A stretch of 64,000 nucleotides of DNA from Acinetobacter shaoyimingii. Lineage in GTDB: Bacteria > Pseudomonadota > Gammaproteobacteria > Pseudomonadales > Moraxellaceae. Location of the stretch: contig NZ_CP049801.1 of the NCBI RefSeq assembly GCF_011578045.1, positions 2,418,001-2,482,000 on the forward strand, given 5' to 3'. Within the stretch, counting starts at the first letter, position 1. The number at the start of each line of letters is the position of its first letter. The position numbers and the translations under genes are program-made. The notes beneath the pieces are model-generated. The model worked only from the letters and a program-made list of their open reading frames with translations, searched no databases and was not told where the DNA came from. Below are positions 1-9,239 of this stretch, piece after piece.

Positions 1-768
1 GCCATTTTTGTGATTTTTATTTATGCCTTTGGTATTTTCCCAAATGTTACTGAGTTTTGGCAATTGGCACTGGTATTGGCTCCATTTATTATTTTCTGTT
101 TATTGCTGTATCCACACCCGCCACTGAATGCGATTGGTTTACCGCTTATTATGGGTGTGATCATGGGTTTAAATTTTCATAATCGTTATAGTTTAGATCC
201 CGTAACATTTATTGATAGCTCTTTAGCCACTGTCATAGGTCCAATCATCTCAATTTGGATTATGCGTATGGTTCGTTCAATGTCTCCAGATATGTCCGCA
301 CAGCGTATTTTATCTATGCATTACAATGCCATTCGCAAAGCGCTTTATATCGCATATGGGCCACAATTTCGTATTCATCTCAGAGGTATGCTCGACCGTA
401 TTGGCGTACTCAACACCAAGACCGTGCAATCTGAACAATTAAAACATGATATTAATCGTGCGATTATTGAATGTAGTGCAGTTGTGGACTTAACTAGACT
501 TCAAGAATTAATGCAAAAGCTCAATAAAGATGACGTTTTACTCAATCATTTAGAAGAACTCAGTGCATATCTGGATGATTATTTACGTGCCAAAGAATTC
601 AATCAAAATGCCGAAGTCTTTTTAGATAAGACAGTATCTAAAATTCGCCTATTGATGCATGAAGTGAGCAATGTTTCAGATTTAACTGTGTCGCAGCGTA
701 TCCAAATTTCACTGAACAATATTGAAAAAAGTTTGTGTCATGTCACTAAACAAGATTTAGCAGCTTAG
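1..768 (+). CDS. FUSC-family membrane protein, C-terminal part
   Basis: This is the 3' end of a gene that begins before the window; the frame is open from base 1. The visible part starts with three or four hydrophobic segments (roughly the first 90 residues, ending just before RMVRSMSPDMSAQ), followed by a soluble helical tail of about 165 residues. That layout, half of a repeated membrane-plus-cytosolic unit, fits the fusaric acid resistance/aromatic acid exporter (FUSC) family of inner-membrane efflux proteins. The substrate cannot be inferred. A GTG at base 10 could be mistaken for a start, but nothing resembling a ribosome site precedes it. A strong terminator follows the stop. Family assignment is from overall pattern and is moderately sure. 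Confidence 0.65.
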   Translation, partial: AIFVIFIYAFGIFPNVTEFWQLALVLAPFIIFCLLLYPHPPLNAIGLPLIMGVIMGLNFHNRYSLDPVTFIDSSLATVIGPIISIWIMRMVRSMSPDMSAQRILSMHYNAIRKALYIAYGPQFRIHLRGMLDRIGVLNTKTVQSEQLKHDINRAIIECSAVVDLTRLQELMQKLNKDDVLLNHLEELSAYLDDYLRAKEFNQNAEVFLDKTVSKIRLLMHEVSNVSDLTVSQRIQISLNNIEKSLCHVTKQDLAA

Positions 769-800
769 CCACATGTTTATTATTGTTTAACATTTCCCAT

Positions 801-833
801 AAAAAAACCCGCAAACATTTTGCGGGTTTTTTT
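801..833. terminator. Bidirectional rho-independent terminator
   Basis: A run of A, a GC-rich stem (acccgca/tgcgggt) with a short loop, and a run of T lie between two convergent genes, the FUSC-type gene and sthA. The A and T tracts on both sides let it work on either strand. Confidence 0.9.
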
Positions 834-847
834 GAATCACTTCAAAC

Positions 848-2263
848 TTAGAATAAACGGTTCATACCATTTAAGGTTGCAACACGATATGCTTCTGCCA
901 TAGTTGGGTAGTTAAATGTCGTTTCCACAAAATACTTAATGGTATTTTTTGGACTGTTCATCACCGCCTGACCAATGTGAATAATTTCTGATGCATTATT
1001 ACCAAAGCAATGTACGCCCAAAATTTCTAAAGTTTCGCGATGGAACAAGATTTTCAATTCACCGACGACATCACCCGTAATTTGCGCACGTGCCAAATGA
1101 CGAAAAGAGGCTTGACCGACTTCATACGGGATTTTTTCTTCCGTTAATTCTTGCTCTGTTTTACCAATCGAAGAAATTTCTGGAATGGTATAAATCCCTG
1201 TAGGAATATCTCTTACTGGCGCAACATCTTTTTCACCGCTCATGTTTGCACCTGCACAACGACCTTGGTCATAAGCTGCAGAAGCAAGAGATGGCCAACC
1301 AATGACATCACCAGCTGCGTAAATGTTTTCAACTTCAGTTTGATATTGATCATTTACCGCAAGCTGACCACGGCTGTTTGGCTTAATGCCTACATTTTCC
1401 AAGCCTAAACCATCTGTATTACCAGAACGACCGTTACACCAAAGAATCGCATCGGCTTTAATTTTCTTACCACTTTGTAAATGAAGTACAACATGGTCAT
1501 CAAATGTTTCTAAATGATCAATTTGCTCGTTATGACGAATCAATACGCCTTGTTCACGTAAGTGATAAGACAAAGCATCTGCAATTTCATCATCCAAATA
1601 GCTCAATAATTTATGCTGTGTGTTGATCAAATCAACTTTATGATCTAAACCAATAAAGATAGATGCATATTCACAACCAATAACACCTGCACCATAAATA
1701 ATAATTTTATGGATCGCGAAATCTAAATCTAAGATTTTGTCTGAATCAAATACACGTGGATGATTAAAATCAAGTGCAGCTGGGCGGTAAGGACGACTAC
1801 CTGTTGCAATCACCAATTGTTCAAAGACGATGGTTTCCTTAATGCCTTCATGGGTAAAAATAACGACAGTATTTTGATCCTGAATATATGCACGACCATG
1901 GAAAGTATCAATTTTGTTGCGGTCATAGAAACGCGAGTGCGTATCAACTTGTTGTTGAATCACTTTATGCGCATTACGAAGCACTTGCTTCATGGTAAAT
2001 TGCTTCCAGTCACCCACTTTTTGGAACATTGGATCACGTTGATAACGAATAATACTCGATACAGTTTGACGTAAAGCTTTACTTGGAATTGTACCCACAT
2101 GAGTACAGTTACCCCCCAATTGCTCACGTACATCAACGATTGCAACACGCTTGCCAGATTTAGCCAGCTTCATTGCAGCGCCTTCACCTGCAGGTCCTGA
2201 ACCTAGAACAACCGCATCATATTTTACGTATGTTCCGCTAACGACCTCATTCTTACGTGGCAT
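848..2263 (-). CDS. sthA: Soluble pyridine nucleotide transhydrogenase
   Basis: A cytosolic flavoprotein that passes hydride between NADPH and NAD+, mainly to drain excess NADPH. It has 471 residues, the usual length. The FAD dinucleotide motif is at residues 21-26 (GSGPAG) and an NAD(P)-binding motif (GAGVIG) follows in the middle. In lipoamide dehydrogenases and glutathione reductases the active site is CxxxxC; here residue 53 is Cys but the second position (58) is Thr (sequence GTIPSK). That change is typical of SthA and separates it from the disulfide reductases. It is divergent from lipA, with about 210 bases between the two starts. Confidence 0.95.
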   Translation of the reverse strand: MPRKNEVVSGTYVKYDAVVLGSGPAGEGAAMKLAKSGKRVAIVDVREQLGGNCTHVGTIPSKALRQTVSSIIRYQRDPMFQKVGDWKQFTMKQVLRNAHKVIQQQVDTHSRFYDRNKIDTFHGRAYIQDQNTVVIFTHEGIKETIVFEQLVIATGSRPYRPAALDFNHPRVFDSDKILDLDFAIHKIIIYGAGVIGCEYASIFIGLDHKVDLINTQHKLLSYLDDEIADALSYHLREQGVLIRHNEQIDHLETFDDHVVLHLQSGKKIKADAILWCNGRSGNTDGLGLENVGIKPNSRGQLAVNDQYQTEVENIYAAGDVIGWPSLASAAYDQGRCAGANMSGEKDVAPVRDIPTGIYTIPEISSIGKTEQELTEEKIPYEVGQASFRHLARAQITGDVVGELKILFHRETLEILGVHCFGNNASEIIHIGQAVMNSPKNTIKYFVETTFNYPTMAEAYRVATLNGMNRLF

Positions 2264-2412
2264 TCAATGCTCCTATTCATTCATATCTATCGCCTATCAT
2301 GTCTATATTATGACTCAATTCAGGTGATTTTGCTGTATTTCGATATGATATATTGAATGATAATGACATTTTTTAAATGAATAATGGATTTACCCTATTT
2401 CAGCTCATTTTT

Positions 2413-2420
2413 GCTATAAT
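2413..2420 (+). promoter_or_regulatory. Extended -10 promoter element for lipA
   Basis: The sequence TGCTATAAT (TGn plus a perfect TATAAT) lies about 55 bases before the lipA start. No good -35 hexamer is visible at the ideal distance, which fits an extended -10 promoter. Inferred from sequence only. Confidence 0.5.
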
Positions 2421-2475
2421 CAAAAGACTATTTACATAGTATCTCCCCCGTCAAAAAACAGTGGATAAGTTGAAT

Positions 2476-3489
2476 ATGTCTGAGAACCGTAAACCTGTAC
2501 AGGGTGAAAAACTTCGTGGTGCTGAAAAGGTCGCACGTATACCTGTAAAAGTTATACCTACGGTTGAAACGCCAAGAAAGCCGGATTGGATCCGTGTGAA
2601 AATGGCTGCACCAGATGAAGTTCAACGCATCAAAACCACCTTGCGTGCACAAAAACTCCATACCGTTTGTGAAGAAGCTGCTTGTCCGAACTTACCAGAA
2701 TGCTTTGGTGGTGGTACTGCAACCTTCATGATCATGGGTGATATTTGTACTCGTCGTTGCCCGTTCTGTGATGTTGCACATGGTCGTCCAAATGCACTCG
2801 ATCCTGATGAACCACGTCATATGGCAGAAACCATTGCCAATCTTGGTTTAAAGTATGCTGTGATTACTTCTGTAGACCGTGATGACTTGTTAGACGGTGG
2901 TGCACAGCATTTTGTCGATTGTATTAAAGAAGCACGTGCATTAAGTCCAAAAACTTTACTCGAAATTTTAGTTCCAGATTTTCGTGGTCGTATGGATATT
3001 GCACTTCGTATTATGACGGAGTGCCCACCAGACGTGTTTAACCACAACATTGAAACTGTTCCACGCCTTTATAAAGCAATGCGTCCAGGTTCTGACTACC
3101 AACATTCTTTAAATCTTTTAAAAATGTTTAAAGAATACTGCCCTGACATTCCAACCAAATGTGGTTTGATGGTCGGTATTGGTGAAACTGAAGAAGAAGT
3201 CATTGCTCTTCTTGATGACTTGCATGCACACGGTGTTGACTACGTGACCATTGGTCAATACTTACAACCATCTAAAGAACATGCGCCAATCGATCGCTTC
3301 GTCACTCCTGAAGAATTTGAACGTTACACAGCACACGGTCAAAAACTCGGTTTCCGTAACATTTGGGCGGCTCCAATGGTTCGCTCAAGTTACTTTGCAG
3401 ATCGTCAATATTATGGCGAACCTGTTCCAGCTGTACGTCGTAAAGTAGATCCAGCAAAGAAAATTGCAGTACAAACGATTGAAGCTTAA
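2476..3489 (+). CDS. lipA: Lipoyl synthase
   Basis: A radical SAM enzyme that inserts two sulfurs into protein-bound octanoyl groups to make lipoyl cofactor for pyruvate and 2-oxoglutarate dehydrogenases and the glycine cleavage system. Counting from the chosen ATG, the auxiliary cluster cysteines are C65, C70 and C76 and the radical SAM cysteines are C91, C95 and C98 (CTRRCPFC). The RSSY motif, whose serine is an auxiliary cluster ligand in the family, is near the end. An in-frame GTG lies 15 bases upstream, but neither start has a strong ribosome site; the ATG is preferred because it gives the usual N-terminus. The product has 337 residues. It appears to be a single-gene unit. Confidence 0.97.
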   Translation: MSENRKPVQGEKLRGAEKVARIPVKVIPTVETPRKPDWIRVKMAAPDEVQRIKTTLRAQKLHTVCEEAACPNLPECFGGGTATFMIMGDICTRRCPFCDVAHGRPNALDPDEPRHMAETIANLGLKYAVITSVDRDDLLDGGAQHFVDCIKEARALSPKTLLEILVPDFRGRMDIALRIMTECPPDVFNHNIETVPRLYKAMRPGSDYQHSLNLLKMFKEYCPDIPTKCGLMVGIGETEEEVIALLDDLHAHGVDYVTIGQYLQPSKEHAPIDRFVTPEEFERYTAHGQKLGFRNIWAAPMVRSSYFADRQYYGEPVPAVRRKVDPAKKIAVQTIEA

Positions 3490-3561
3490 TTCTTCATTCA
3501 CTTGATTGAATCATTGATTTTAGAATTTTGTGCTTAAACCTTTGCTAAAAATAAAAGTACA

Positions 3562-3585
3562 AGTAAGAGTAAGAGTAAGAGTAAA
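3562..3585. repeat. Hexanucleotide tandem repeat (agtaag, about 4 copies)
   Basis: Four consecutive copies of agtaag (the last imperfect), with a further degenerate copy upstream, sit between the lipA stop and its terminator. They are in non-coding sequence and look like a replication-slippage tract. Confidence 0.85.
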
Positions 3586-3612
3586 AAACCGAGTCAAAGG
3601 ACTCGGTTTTCT
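3584..3612 (+). terminator. Rho-independent terminator of lipA
   Basis: The stem accgagtc/gactcggt with a short loop is followed by a T-rich run interrupted by one C. The A-run on the other side would let it also serve the convergent gene at 3718-4326. Confidence 0.85.
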
Positions 3613-3717
3613 TTTGCACACTGTTTTACATGTGTATACATACAAGTTGATAGCTATTAAAAACAATGGTCAATCACCTATCGTTGATCAGCAATATGAT
3701 TAATTCACTAAAGCTCA

Positions 3718-4326
3718 CTACTGACGTATGACGTCTACCAATATTTTTGATTCATAAATGGATTTAGGTGCAATCACCGTTTCATTCCAAGGAATATTCT
3801 TTCCATAGCGTTGTTGCATTAACTTTTTTACCTCAGGTGCAGTTAAATCAAATTGTTTTAATTTTTCGAGTGGTGCGAGATTGACACCGAGTGCATCATG
3901 ATAGGCTTTCCACACCAACTCAGAACAATAAATTGCTGTGTTGTCCCAGCCAAAATAAATGTCATAAGGGCGACCCAAATACTGTTCCGCATTTTTCACC
4001 AATGCATTTTGCTGTTTGAGTGTTAAATTTGATTTTAATCTTTTTACCACGTAATGCTGCTTTACACCCCGTTGAATCCATTGCTGTAAAGGCGTGTATT
4101 TGACTGGCTGAATGGCTTCTAACACCCATGTTTGACCTTGACGATTTACAATCATGCCCATATGACTATAAGGTGAATGTGTGGCCTTTTGGATGCCTAA
4201 ACTTTGTTGTGACTTAGACACATGGAAAATAATATCGCCTGTTTGTAAAGCAGATTTTGCCCATAATATTGGGCTATACAAAATTGAAATCACCATTAAA
4301 AATAATAATTTAAAATTTCTTTTCAA
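3718..4326 (-). CDS. YiiX-like permuted NlpC/P60 (papain-fold) hydrolase, exported
   Basis: A 202-residue protein with a cleavable signal peptide (a hydrophobic stretch after MKRNFK, cleavage likely after WAKSA). The mature part has the circularly permuted NlpC/P60 arrangement: a catalytic His early (about residue 55, in YSHMGM) and the catalytic Cys late (about residue 134, in YCSELVW). E. coli YiiX and the former DUF830 family share this. Such enzymes are thought to cleave amide or thioester bonds of lipids or peptides; the substrate here is unknown. It is convergent with lipA and divergent from the GST gene, so it is probably monocistronic. Confidence 0.8.
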   Translation of the reverse strand: MKRNFKLLFLMVISILYSPILWAKSALQTGDIIFHVSKSQQSLGIQKATHSPYSHMGMIVNRQGQTWVLEAIQPVKYTPLQQWIQRGVKQHYVVKRLKSNLTLKQQNALVKNAEQYLGRPYDIYFGWDNTAIYCSELVWKAYHDALGVNLAPLEKLKQFDLTAPEVKKLMQQRYGKNIPWNETVIAPKSIYESKILVDVIRQ

Positions 4327-4368
4327 GTTAATTCATCCTGTTTATTCTTATACTCAATATTCTTCAAA

Positions 4369-5103
4369 ATGAAGATCATGATCATGCAGATTAAGCTTTA
4401 TCATTCACCAAATTCTCGTTCACAGCGGATCATTTGGCTATTTGAAGAGTTAAATTTAGACTATGAACTTATCACTATCAATAAAAGTCGTTCAACAAAT
4501 AGAAGTCCTTCAAACAAAGAACGTGTAAATATCCCTAATGCTGTTTTACCACTAAAGTTTCCAACAATCTTGATCAATACATCTGATCAGAACATTGCAA
4601 TTACAGAATCGAGTGCAATTGCTGAGTTTTTTGCTGAACATTCAGCAAAACTGCGAGTAACATCAGAAAAGATCAAGATTCGAAGTGATTATCTTTTTTG
4701 GAAAAATTATGCTGATGCCAGTTTTATGCCCAATCTCGCGTTAAAACAAATATTTGCACAGATTGTAGAGCGCACTCCATTACCCTTCAAATGGGGCAGC
4801 TTGTTGTTTAAATATGCGTTTAATAAAGGGTATCTAGATCAGGCGATTGATGATCAACTGTATCGAATTAACAACCATTTAAGCCATCAAACTTGGCTTG
4901 CAGGTGAGGTTTTCACGATTGCAGACCTATTGCTTTGGTTTCCCTTGCAGGCTTGTGTCATCGCGCATTCCAATATTGCACAATATCCTGTTGTAATGCG
5001 TTATATCGAACACATTCAGCAGCGCCCAGCATTCCAAAAGGCCTTAGCAAAAGGACAATGGGACGATTCAATATTTCAGCAGTATTGGCAAAATGCATGG
5101 TAA
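4369..5103 (+). CDS. Glutathione S-transferase family protein
   Basis: A cytosolic GST-like protein of up to 244 residues. The N-terminus has the thioredoxin-type fold start (KLYHSPNSRSQRI), with a serine cluster where catalytic Ser/Cys lie in bacterial GSTs, and an ESSAI motif typical of glutathione binding about 70 residues later. The C-terminal half is helical, with an N-capping-type motif (TIADLLLW). Possible starts are ATG codons at 4369, 4378 and 4384; none has a clear ribosome site and the third would give the most typical N-terminus. The substrate is unknown. It stands alone between divergent and convergent neighbours. Confidence 0.85.
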   Translation: MKIMIMQIKLYHSPNSRSQRIIWLFEELNLDYELITINKSRSTNRSPSNKERVNIPNAVLPLKFPTILINTSDQNIAITESSAIAEFFAEHSAKLRVTSEKIKIRSDYLFWKNYADASFMPNLALKQIFAQIVERTPLPFKWGSLLFKYAFNKGYLDQAIDDQLYRINNHLSHQTWLAGEVFTIADLLLWFPLQACVIAHSNIAQYPVVMRYIEHIQQRPAFQKALAKGQWDDSIFQQYWQNAW

Positions 5104-5169
5104 ATTTAAAACACTAATCTTGCTCGATAAGAGAATAGCCATTGTTTTCGATTCATGCCTAATTTTTAT

Positions 5170-5213
5170 TGTTTTAGCCTATAACTCAACACATGGCTGA
5201 AATATCAACAGAC
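5170..5213 (+). repeat. 44-bp dispersed repeat, copy A
   Basis: This stretch matches 32651-32694 at 39 of 44 positions, with shorter matches on both sides (attcatgc upstream, taaaaagcc downstream). The shared block includes a TATAAC hexamer and a following conserved stretch. In both places it is directly followed by a terminator-like hairpin. Confidence 0.85.
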
Positions 5214-5252
5214 TCTAGTTATAAAAAGCCGATCTAAAAAGATCGGCTTTTT
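5192..5252 (+). ncRNA. Candidate small RNA A (promoter plus terminator, conserved 5' end)
   Basis: If TATAAC at 5180-5185 is a -10 box, transcription would start near 5192 and stop at the hairpin at 5223-5252, giving an RNA of about 60 bases. Its first 20 or so bases (acatggctgaaatatcaaca) are nearly the same in the second copy at 32673-32727, as expected for a conserved targeting segment. Acinetobacter is known to carry a large family of related small RNAs; whether this belongs to it cannot be told from sequence alone. No convincing -35 box is visible. Confidence 0.35.
5223..5252. terminator. Bidirectional rho-independent terminator
   Basis: The stem aaaaagccgatc/gatcggcttttt has a six-base loop. 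It lies between the GST gene and the convergent flavin oxidoreductase gene and would also end candidate small RNA A. Confidence 0.9.
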
Positions 5253-5272
5253 CACATTAAATTTTAGGCAGA

Positions 5273-6517
5273 TTAAGCTGACTTTCGTGAGTTCACTCGG
5301 CCTTTTACCACAGCAGTAATATTGCCTTTTAAATATTTAAAGAACACTTTCAGAGGTGACAATTTAGGGTCTGGACGTCTTCCCTCGCCAATCGCTTTGA
5401 ATTGTGCTGCATACCAAATGATTTCCATAATTGCCATTTTGTCGACAAAAGGAATCCCTGTTTTGATTGGTTTCACTGCATAACGAACATCTTGACCTGC
5501 AATTAAACGCTCAGGTAAATCAGTTTCAACGGCAAGTGGTCGAGCCAAGCCAATAAAATCACATGCTCCACTGTCTAAAGCATCATTCATACCTTTTGCA
5601 GTACGGAATCCACCAGTCACCATGAGTTTACATTGAACTTGAGATCTTATTTTTTCTGCAAAATCGAGGAAATATGCTTCACGTGCAATTGTGCTGGCTT
5701 TACGACTTGCAGACTTTGCTCCTGCCATTGCGGGCGCTTCATATGTCCCACCAGAAATCTCAATCAAATCAATCCCTGCCGCATCAATGGCTTTAAACAC
5801 TTGAATCACTTCATCTTCTGTAATACCACCACGCTGAAAATCTGCGGAGTTGAGTTTCACTGAAACGATAAAATTGTCAGATGTGACTGCACGTACAGCT
5901 TGATAAATTTCCAACAGGAAACGCATACGATTTTCAATCGAACCACCCCATTGATCTTGGCGTTTATTGGTTAGCGGTGATAAAAACTCACTGATCAAAT
6001 AACCATGTGCACCGTGCAGTTGTATCCCTTCAAAGCCTGCTTTTTCACAAATTGCTGCCGCTTGAGCGAAACGCTGAATAATATCTTGGATTTCATCTTC
6101 ACGTAATTCACGTGGAGTTGCAAAAGTTGTGGCTAACATCGGGCCAAATGGTACTGCAGAAGGTGCAACTGTCTCTTTATTTAAACCTTTGGGACATTGA
6201 CGACCTGGATGTGACAATTGAATGAGCTGCACCATGCCATATTTTTTACCGACATCAGCCCACTGTTTAAGTTTTGCTAAATCACGTTCTGTTTCAATCA
6301 CGACAACACCAGGCTCATTTTTGGCGCGCCAATCCACCATGACATTACCTGTAATGGCACATCCTAAACCACCTTTAGCCCACGCTTCATATAAACCCAA
6401 ATGCAAATGATTAGGCTCACCAGCAGCATTGGCAAGTGCCTCACTCATTGCACCTTTAATCATTCGATTTTTAAATGTGGTATTACGTATTTGTATCTGA
6501 TCTGCAATTTGAGTCAT
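5273..6517 (-). CDS. NADH:flavin oxidoreductase, old yellow enzyme family
   Basis: A 414-residue FMN-dependent TIM-barrel reductase of the OYE/2,4-dienoyl-CoA reductase superfamily. The family signature appears as HGAHGYLISEFLSPLTNKR in the middle, and the C-terminal phosphate-binding region has VTGGFRTAKGM followed by GLARPLA. It lacks the Fe-S and FAD domains of full-length dienoyl-CoA reductases and instead ends with about 50 residues rich in Lys and aromatics after the barrel, which may be a peripheral tail. Such enzymes reduce activated C=C bonds or nitro groups; the physiological substrate is unknown. It is probably transcribed alone. Confidence 0.85.
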   Translation of the reverse strand: MTQIADQIQIRNTTFKNRMIKGAMSEALANAAGEPNHLHLGLYEAWAKGGLGCAITGNVMVDWRAKNEPGVVVIETERDLAKLKQWADVGKKYGMVQLIQLSHPGRQCPKGLNKETVAPSAVPFGPMLATTFATPRELREDEIQDIIQRFAQAAAICEKAGFEGIQLHGAHGYLISEFLSPLTNKRQDQWGGSIENRMRFLLEIYQAVRAVTSDNFIVSVKLNSADFQRGGITEDEVIQVFKAIDAAGIDLIEISGGTYEAPAMAGAKSASRKASTIAREAYFLDFAEKIRSQVQCKLMVTGGFRTAKGMNDALDSGACDFIGLARPLAVETDLPERLIAGQDVRYAVKPIKTGIPFVDKMAIMEIIWYAAQFKAIGEGRRPDPKLSPLKVFFKYLKGNITAVVKGRVNSRKSA

Positions 6518-6649
6518 GGCATCCTCTCATTCTTGTATTTATCTCAAGCATTCATTGACTTGAGGATTATCATTGCTAAGTTATCCCTAATCTTGAGTCT
6601 AAATTTGACAATAGCTAATGTCAATTTTAATCTACGGTCTTTCACACGA

Positions 6650-8251
6650 TTAATACTGACTCGCTTCGATTAACTTTTTGGTATAACTATGTTGCGGTGA
6701 GTTAAATAAATCTTGTGTTTCTTGGAACTCAACCACTTTCGCATGACGAAGCACCAATACCTTTTGACACAGGGCTTTGACCACTTGTAGATCATGGCTA
6801 ATAAACACATAACTGATTTGAAATTCATGTTGTAATTGACGTAAAAGTTTCACAATGGAACGCTGAGTCGTTCGATCCAAAGCCGAAGTTGGCTCATCCA
6901 ATATGATCAATTTAGGTCGTAACACCAAGGCACGTGCCAAAGCAATTCGCTGTCTTTGCCCACCTGACAATTCATGTGGATATCGATGTTTAAAATTGAT
7001 AGGTAAATCCACTTTAAGCAATGCCTGTTCAATTCGCTCATTCAAATCAGAGGCACTGATTTTTTGCAAAGCTAGACCTTCACCAATAATCTGCTCGACT
7101 GTCATTCGAGGATTCAAACTACTAAACGGATCTTGAAAGACCATTTGAAATTGTGTGCGCAGTGGGCGTAATTTACGCTCATTAAGTTGATTTAAATCTT
7201 TACCCATCAATACAATTTTGCCATCACTTTCTATCAATCGTGCGATTGCTAATGCCATGGATGTTTTACCAGAGCCACTTTCTCCAACAATGCCAATGGA
7301 TTCACCTTGATGTACAGTCAAATCCAAAGGCTCAACAGCGACGAAATAGTCGTGAATACGATTTAACAACCCTTTTTTAATGGGAAATTTCACTGCAAGA
7401 TGATGTAATTTTAAAACCTCTTTCAAATCATTATTGAGTGGATAGGCCTCACCAAAATCATGATTTAACAGATGCTGTGTATAAGCAGCTTTGGCTTGGG
7501 TAAAAATCGTTTTTACATCTCCTTGTTCTTCAACTTTACCCTGATTCATGACAATCACATCATCTGCATAGCGCTTGACCAAATTGAGGTCATGACTAAT
7601 CAAAATCATTGCCATATTGCGGTTTTGAATGAGAAGTTGGAGTAAATTTAAGACTTGCGTCTGTATGGTGACATCAAGTGCTGTGGTTGGTTCATCAGCA
7701 ATAATAATTTCAGGATCTAAAGCTAGCGCTGCTGCAATCATCACTCTTTGACGTTGCCCACCCGACAACTCATGTGGATAACGTCGTAATTTATCTTCAG
7801 GTTCGCTTATACCCACATCATGAAGTAGATCAATGATTTTCTTTCTAACTTTTTCTTTGGACTGACCTTGTAGCAGTAAAGGTTCACCTATAATTTTTTC
7901 GACCCGATGTAACGGATTTAATGCGGTCATCGGTTCTTGAAAAATCATGGCAATTTTTTGTCCACGAATTTGTCGAAGCTGGGTTTGATTGAGCTGAAGC
8001 ACATCTTGCCCATGCAAATAAGCTTGTCCTTGAACTTTAAGATTGTCCGGCAATAAACCGAGCAATGCTAGACTGCTGATGGATTTTCCTGAACCACTCT
8101 CACCCACAATTGCTAAAGTTTTACCTGTAAAAAGTTTAAAATTTAAATCTTCAACAAGTACTTGAGGCGAAGTGCTCGACTCTACTGAAATCTGAAGATC
8201 TTCAACGCTGAGTAATGCTTGCAAATCAGTTGCGTCGTGGGTCGAATGCAT
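6650..8251 (-). CDS. yejF: Peptide ABC transporter ATPase with two nucleotide-binding domains (YejF)
   Basis: The energy-coupling subunit of a YejABEF-type oligopeptide importer. Two complete ABC domains lie in one chain: both have Walker A (GESGSGKS and GESGSGKT), the LSGGQRQR signature and Walker B (ADEPTTALD and LDEPTSALD). The chosen ATG is preceded by GGGGAGG at 9 bases, a very strong ribosome site inside the end of yejE; a longer reading begins 18 bases upstream. It overlaps yejE by 26 bases, indicating translational coupling in the order yejA-yejB-yejE-yejF. Homologues import peptides, including microcin C-like compounds; the substrate here is unknown. Confidence 0.92.
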   Translation of the reverse strand: MHSTHDATDLQALLSVEDLQISVESSTSPQVLVEDLNFKLFTGKTLAIVGESGSGKSISSLALLGLLPDNLKVQGQAYLHGQDVLQLNQTQLRQIRGQKIAMIFQEPMTALNPLHRVEKIIGEPLLLQGQSKEKVRKKIIDLLHDVGISEPEDKLRRYPHELSGGQRQRVMIAAALALDPEIIIADEPTTALDVTIQTQVLNLLQLLIQNRNMAMILISHDLNLVKRYADDVIVMNQGKVEEQGDVKTIFTQAKAAYTQHLLNHDFGEAYPLNNDLKEVLKLHHLAVKFPIKKGLLNRIHDYFVAVEPLDLTVHQGESIGIVGESGSGKTSMALAIARLIESDGKIVLMGKDLNQLNERKLRPLRTQFQMVFQDPFSSLNPRMTVEQIIGEGLALQKISASDLNERIEQALLKVDLPINFKHRYPHELSGGQRQRIALARALVLRPKLIILDEPTSALDRTTQRSIVKLLRQLQHEFQISYVFISHDLQVVKALCQKVLVLRHAKVVEFQETQDLFNSPQHSYTKKLIEASQY

Positions 8252-9239
8252 CACGTGTCGCCTCCCCAATATAAATCAATAAAGACAGCACAATTGCCAA
8301 GGTGAAAAATCCTGACAATGCCAGCCACGGTGCATTTAAATTATTTTTTCCTTGTAATAGCAACTCCCCAAGTGAGGCTGCATCGGCAGGTAAACCATAG
8401 CCGAGAAAATCCAAAGCAGTCAGTGCGGTGATATTTGCTGTGAGCATAAATGGAAGTTGTGACAGGGTTGAACTCATGGCATTGGGTAAAATATGCCGAA
8501 ACATGATGGTTGAATCTTTAACCCCAAGAGACCTTGCCGCGCGCACATAGTCCAAATTACGTGCACGTAAGAATTCGGCACGAACCAAACCAACCAATGC
8601 AGGCCAACCAAAAATCAGCATAATCACAAACAGCCAATACACACTTGGTGTAAACATGCTGACCAAAATCATGACCATGAATAAAGTGGGCAATCCGCCC
8701 CAAACTTCAAGAATACGTTGACCAATCAGGTCGACCCATCCACCGTAATAGCCTTGAATCGCACCCACGATAATACCGATCAGGGACGCAAATAACGTTA
8801 AAGCCAAACCAAATAATAGTGAGACTCTTAAACCGTAGAGAATGCGGGTGAGCACATCACGCCCCTGATCATCTGTTCCCAGCAAGTTTTGTGAAGTCGG
8901 TGGTGATGGTACAGGTTCAGCCAAGGCAAAATTTGGCGTCTGATAAGAATAGTGAATGAGCGGCCAAACTGACCATCCTTTGGCTTGAATCAATTGTTCA
9001 ACTGCAGGATCTTTATAATCTGCTTCGGTTTCGAACACACCGCCAAATGTCGTTTCAGGATAAGACTTAAAGACTGGAAAATAATACTGTTGGTCATATT
9101 TCACCACGATCGGTTTATCATTGGCGATCAGCTCTGCCATACACGATAGAATGAAGATCACGGCAAATAAGATAAAACAGCAAAAGCCCAGTTTGTTTCG
9201 TTTAAAACGCTTTACACGCGCCTGCATGATGGGAGACAT
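8226..9239 (-). CDS. yejE: Peptide ABC transporter permease (YejE)
   Basis: An inner-membrane permease of 337 residues, with one N-terminal membrane segment, a periplasmic stretch of about 90 residues and then the transport domain. The ATPase-coupling EAA loop appears as RAARSLGVKDSTIMFRHILPN. The LLGTDDQGRDVL motif before the core is characteristic of DppC/OppC/YejE permeases. Its start overlaps the end of yejB by one base and its end overlaps yejF, so the three are translated together. Confidence 0.92.
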   Translation of the reverse strand: MSPIMQARVKRFKRNKLGFCCFILFAVIFILSCMAELIANDKPIVVKYDQQYYFPVFKSYPETTFGGVFETEADYKDPAVEQLIQAKGWSVWPLIHYSYQTPNFALAEPVPSPPTSQNLLGTDDQGRDVLTRILYGLRVSLLFGLALTLFASLIGIIVGAIQGYYGGWVDLIGQRILEVWGGLPTLFMVMILVSMFTPSVYWLFVIMLIFGWPALVGLVRAEFLRARNLDYVRAARSLGVKDSTIMFRHILPNAMSSTLSQLPFMLTANITALTALDFLGYGLPADAASLGELLLQGKNNLNAPWLALSGFFTLAIVLSLLIYIGEATRDAFDPRRN

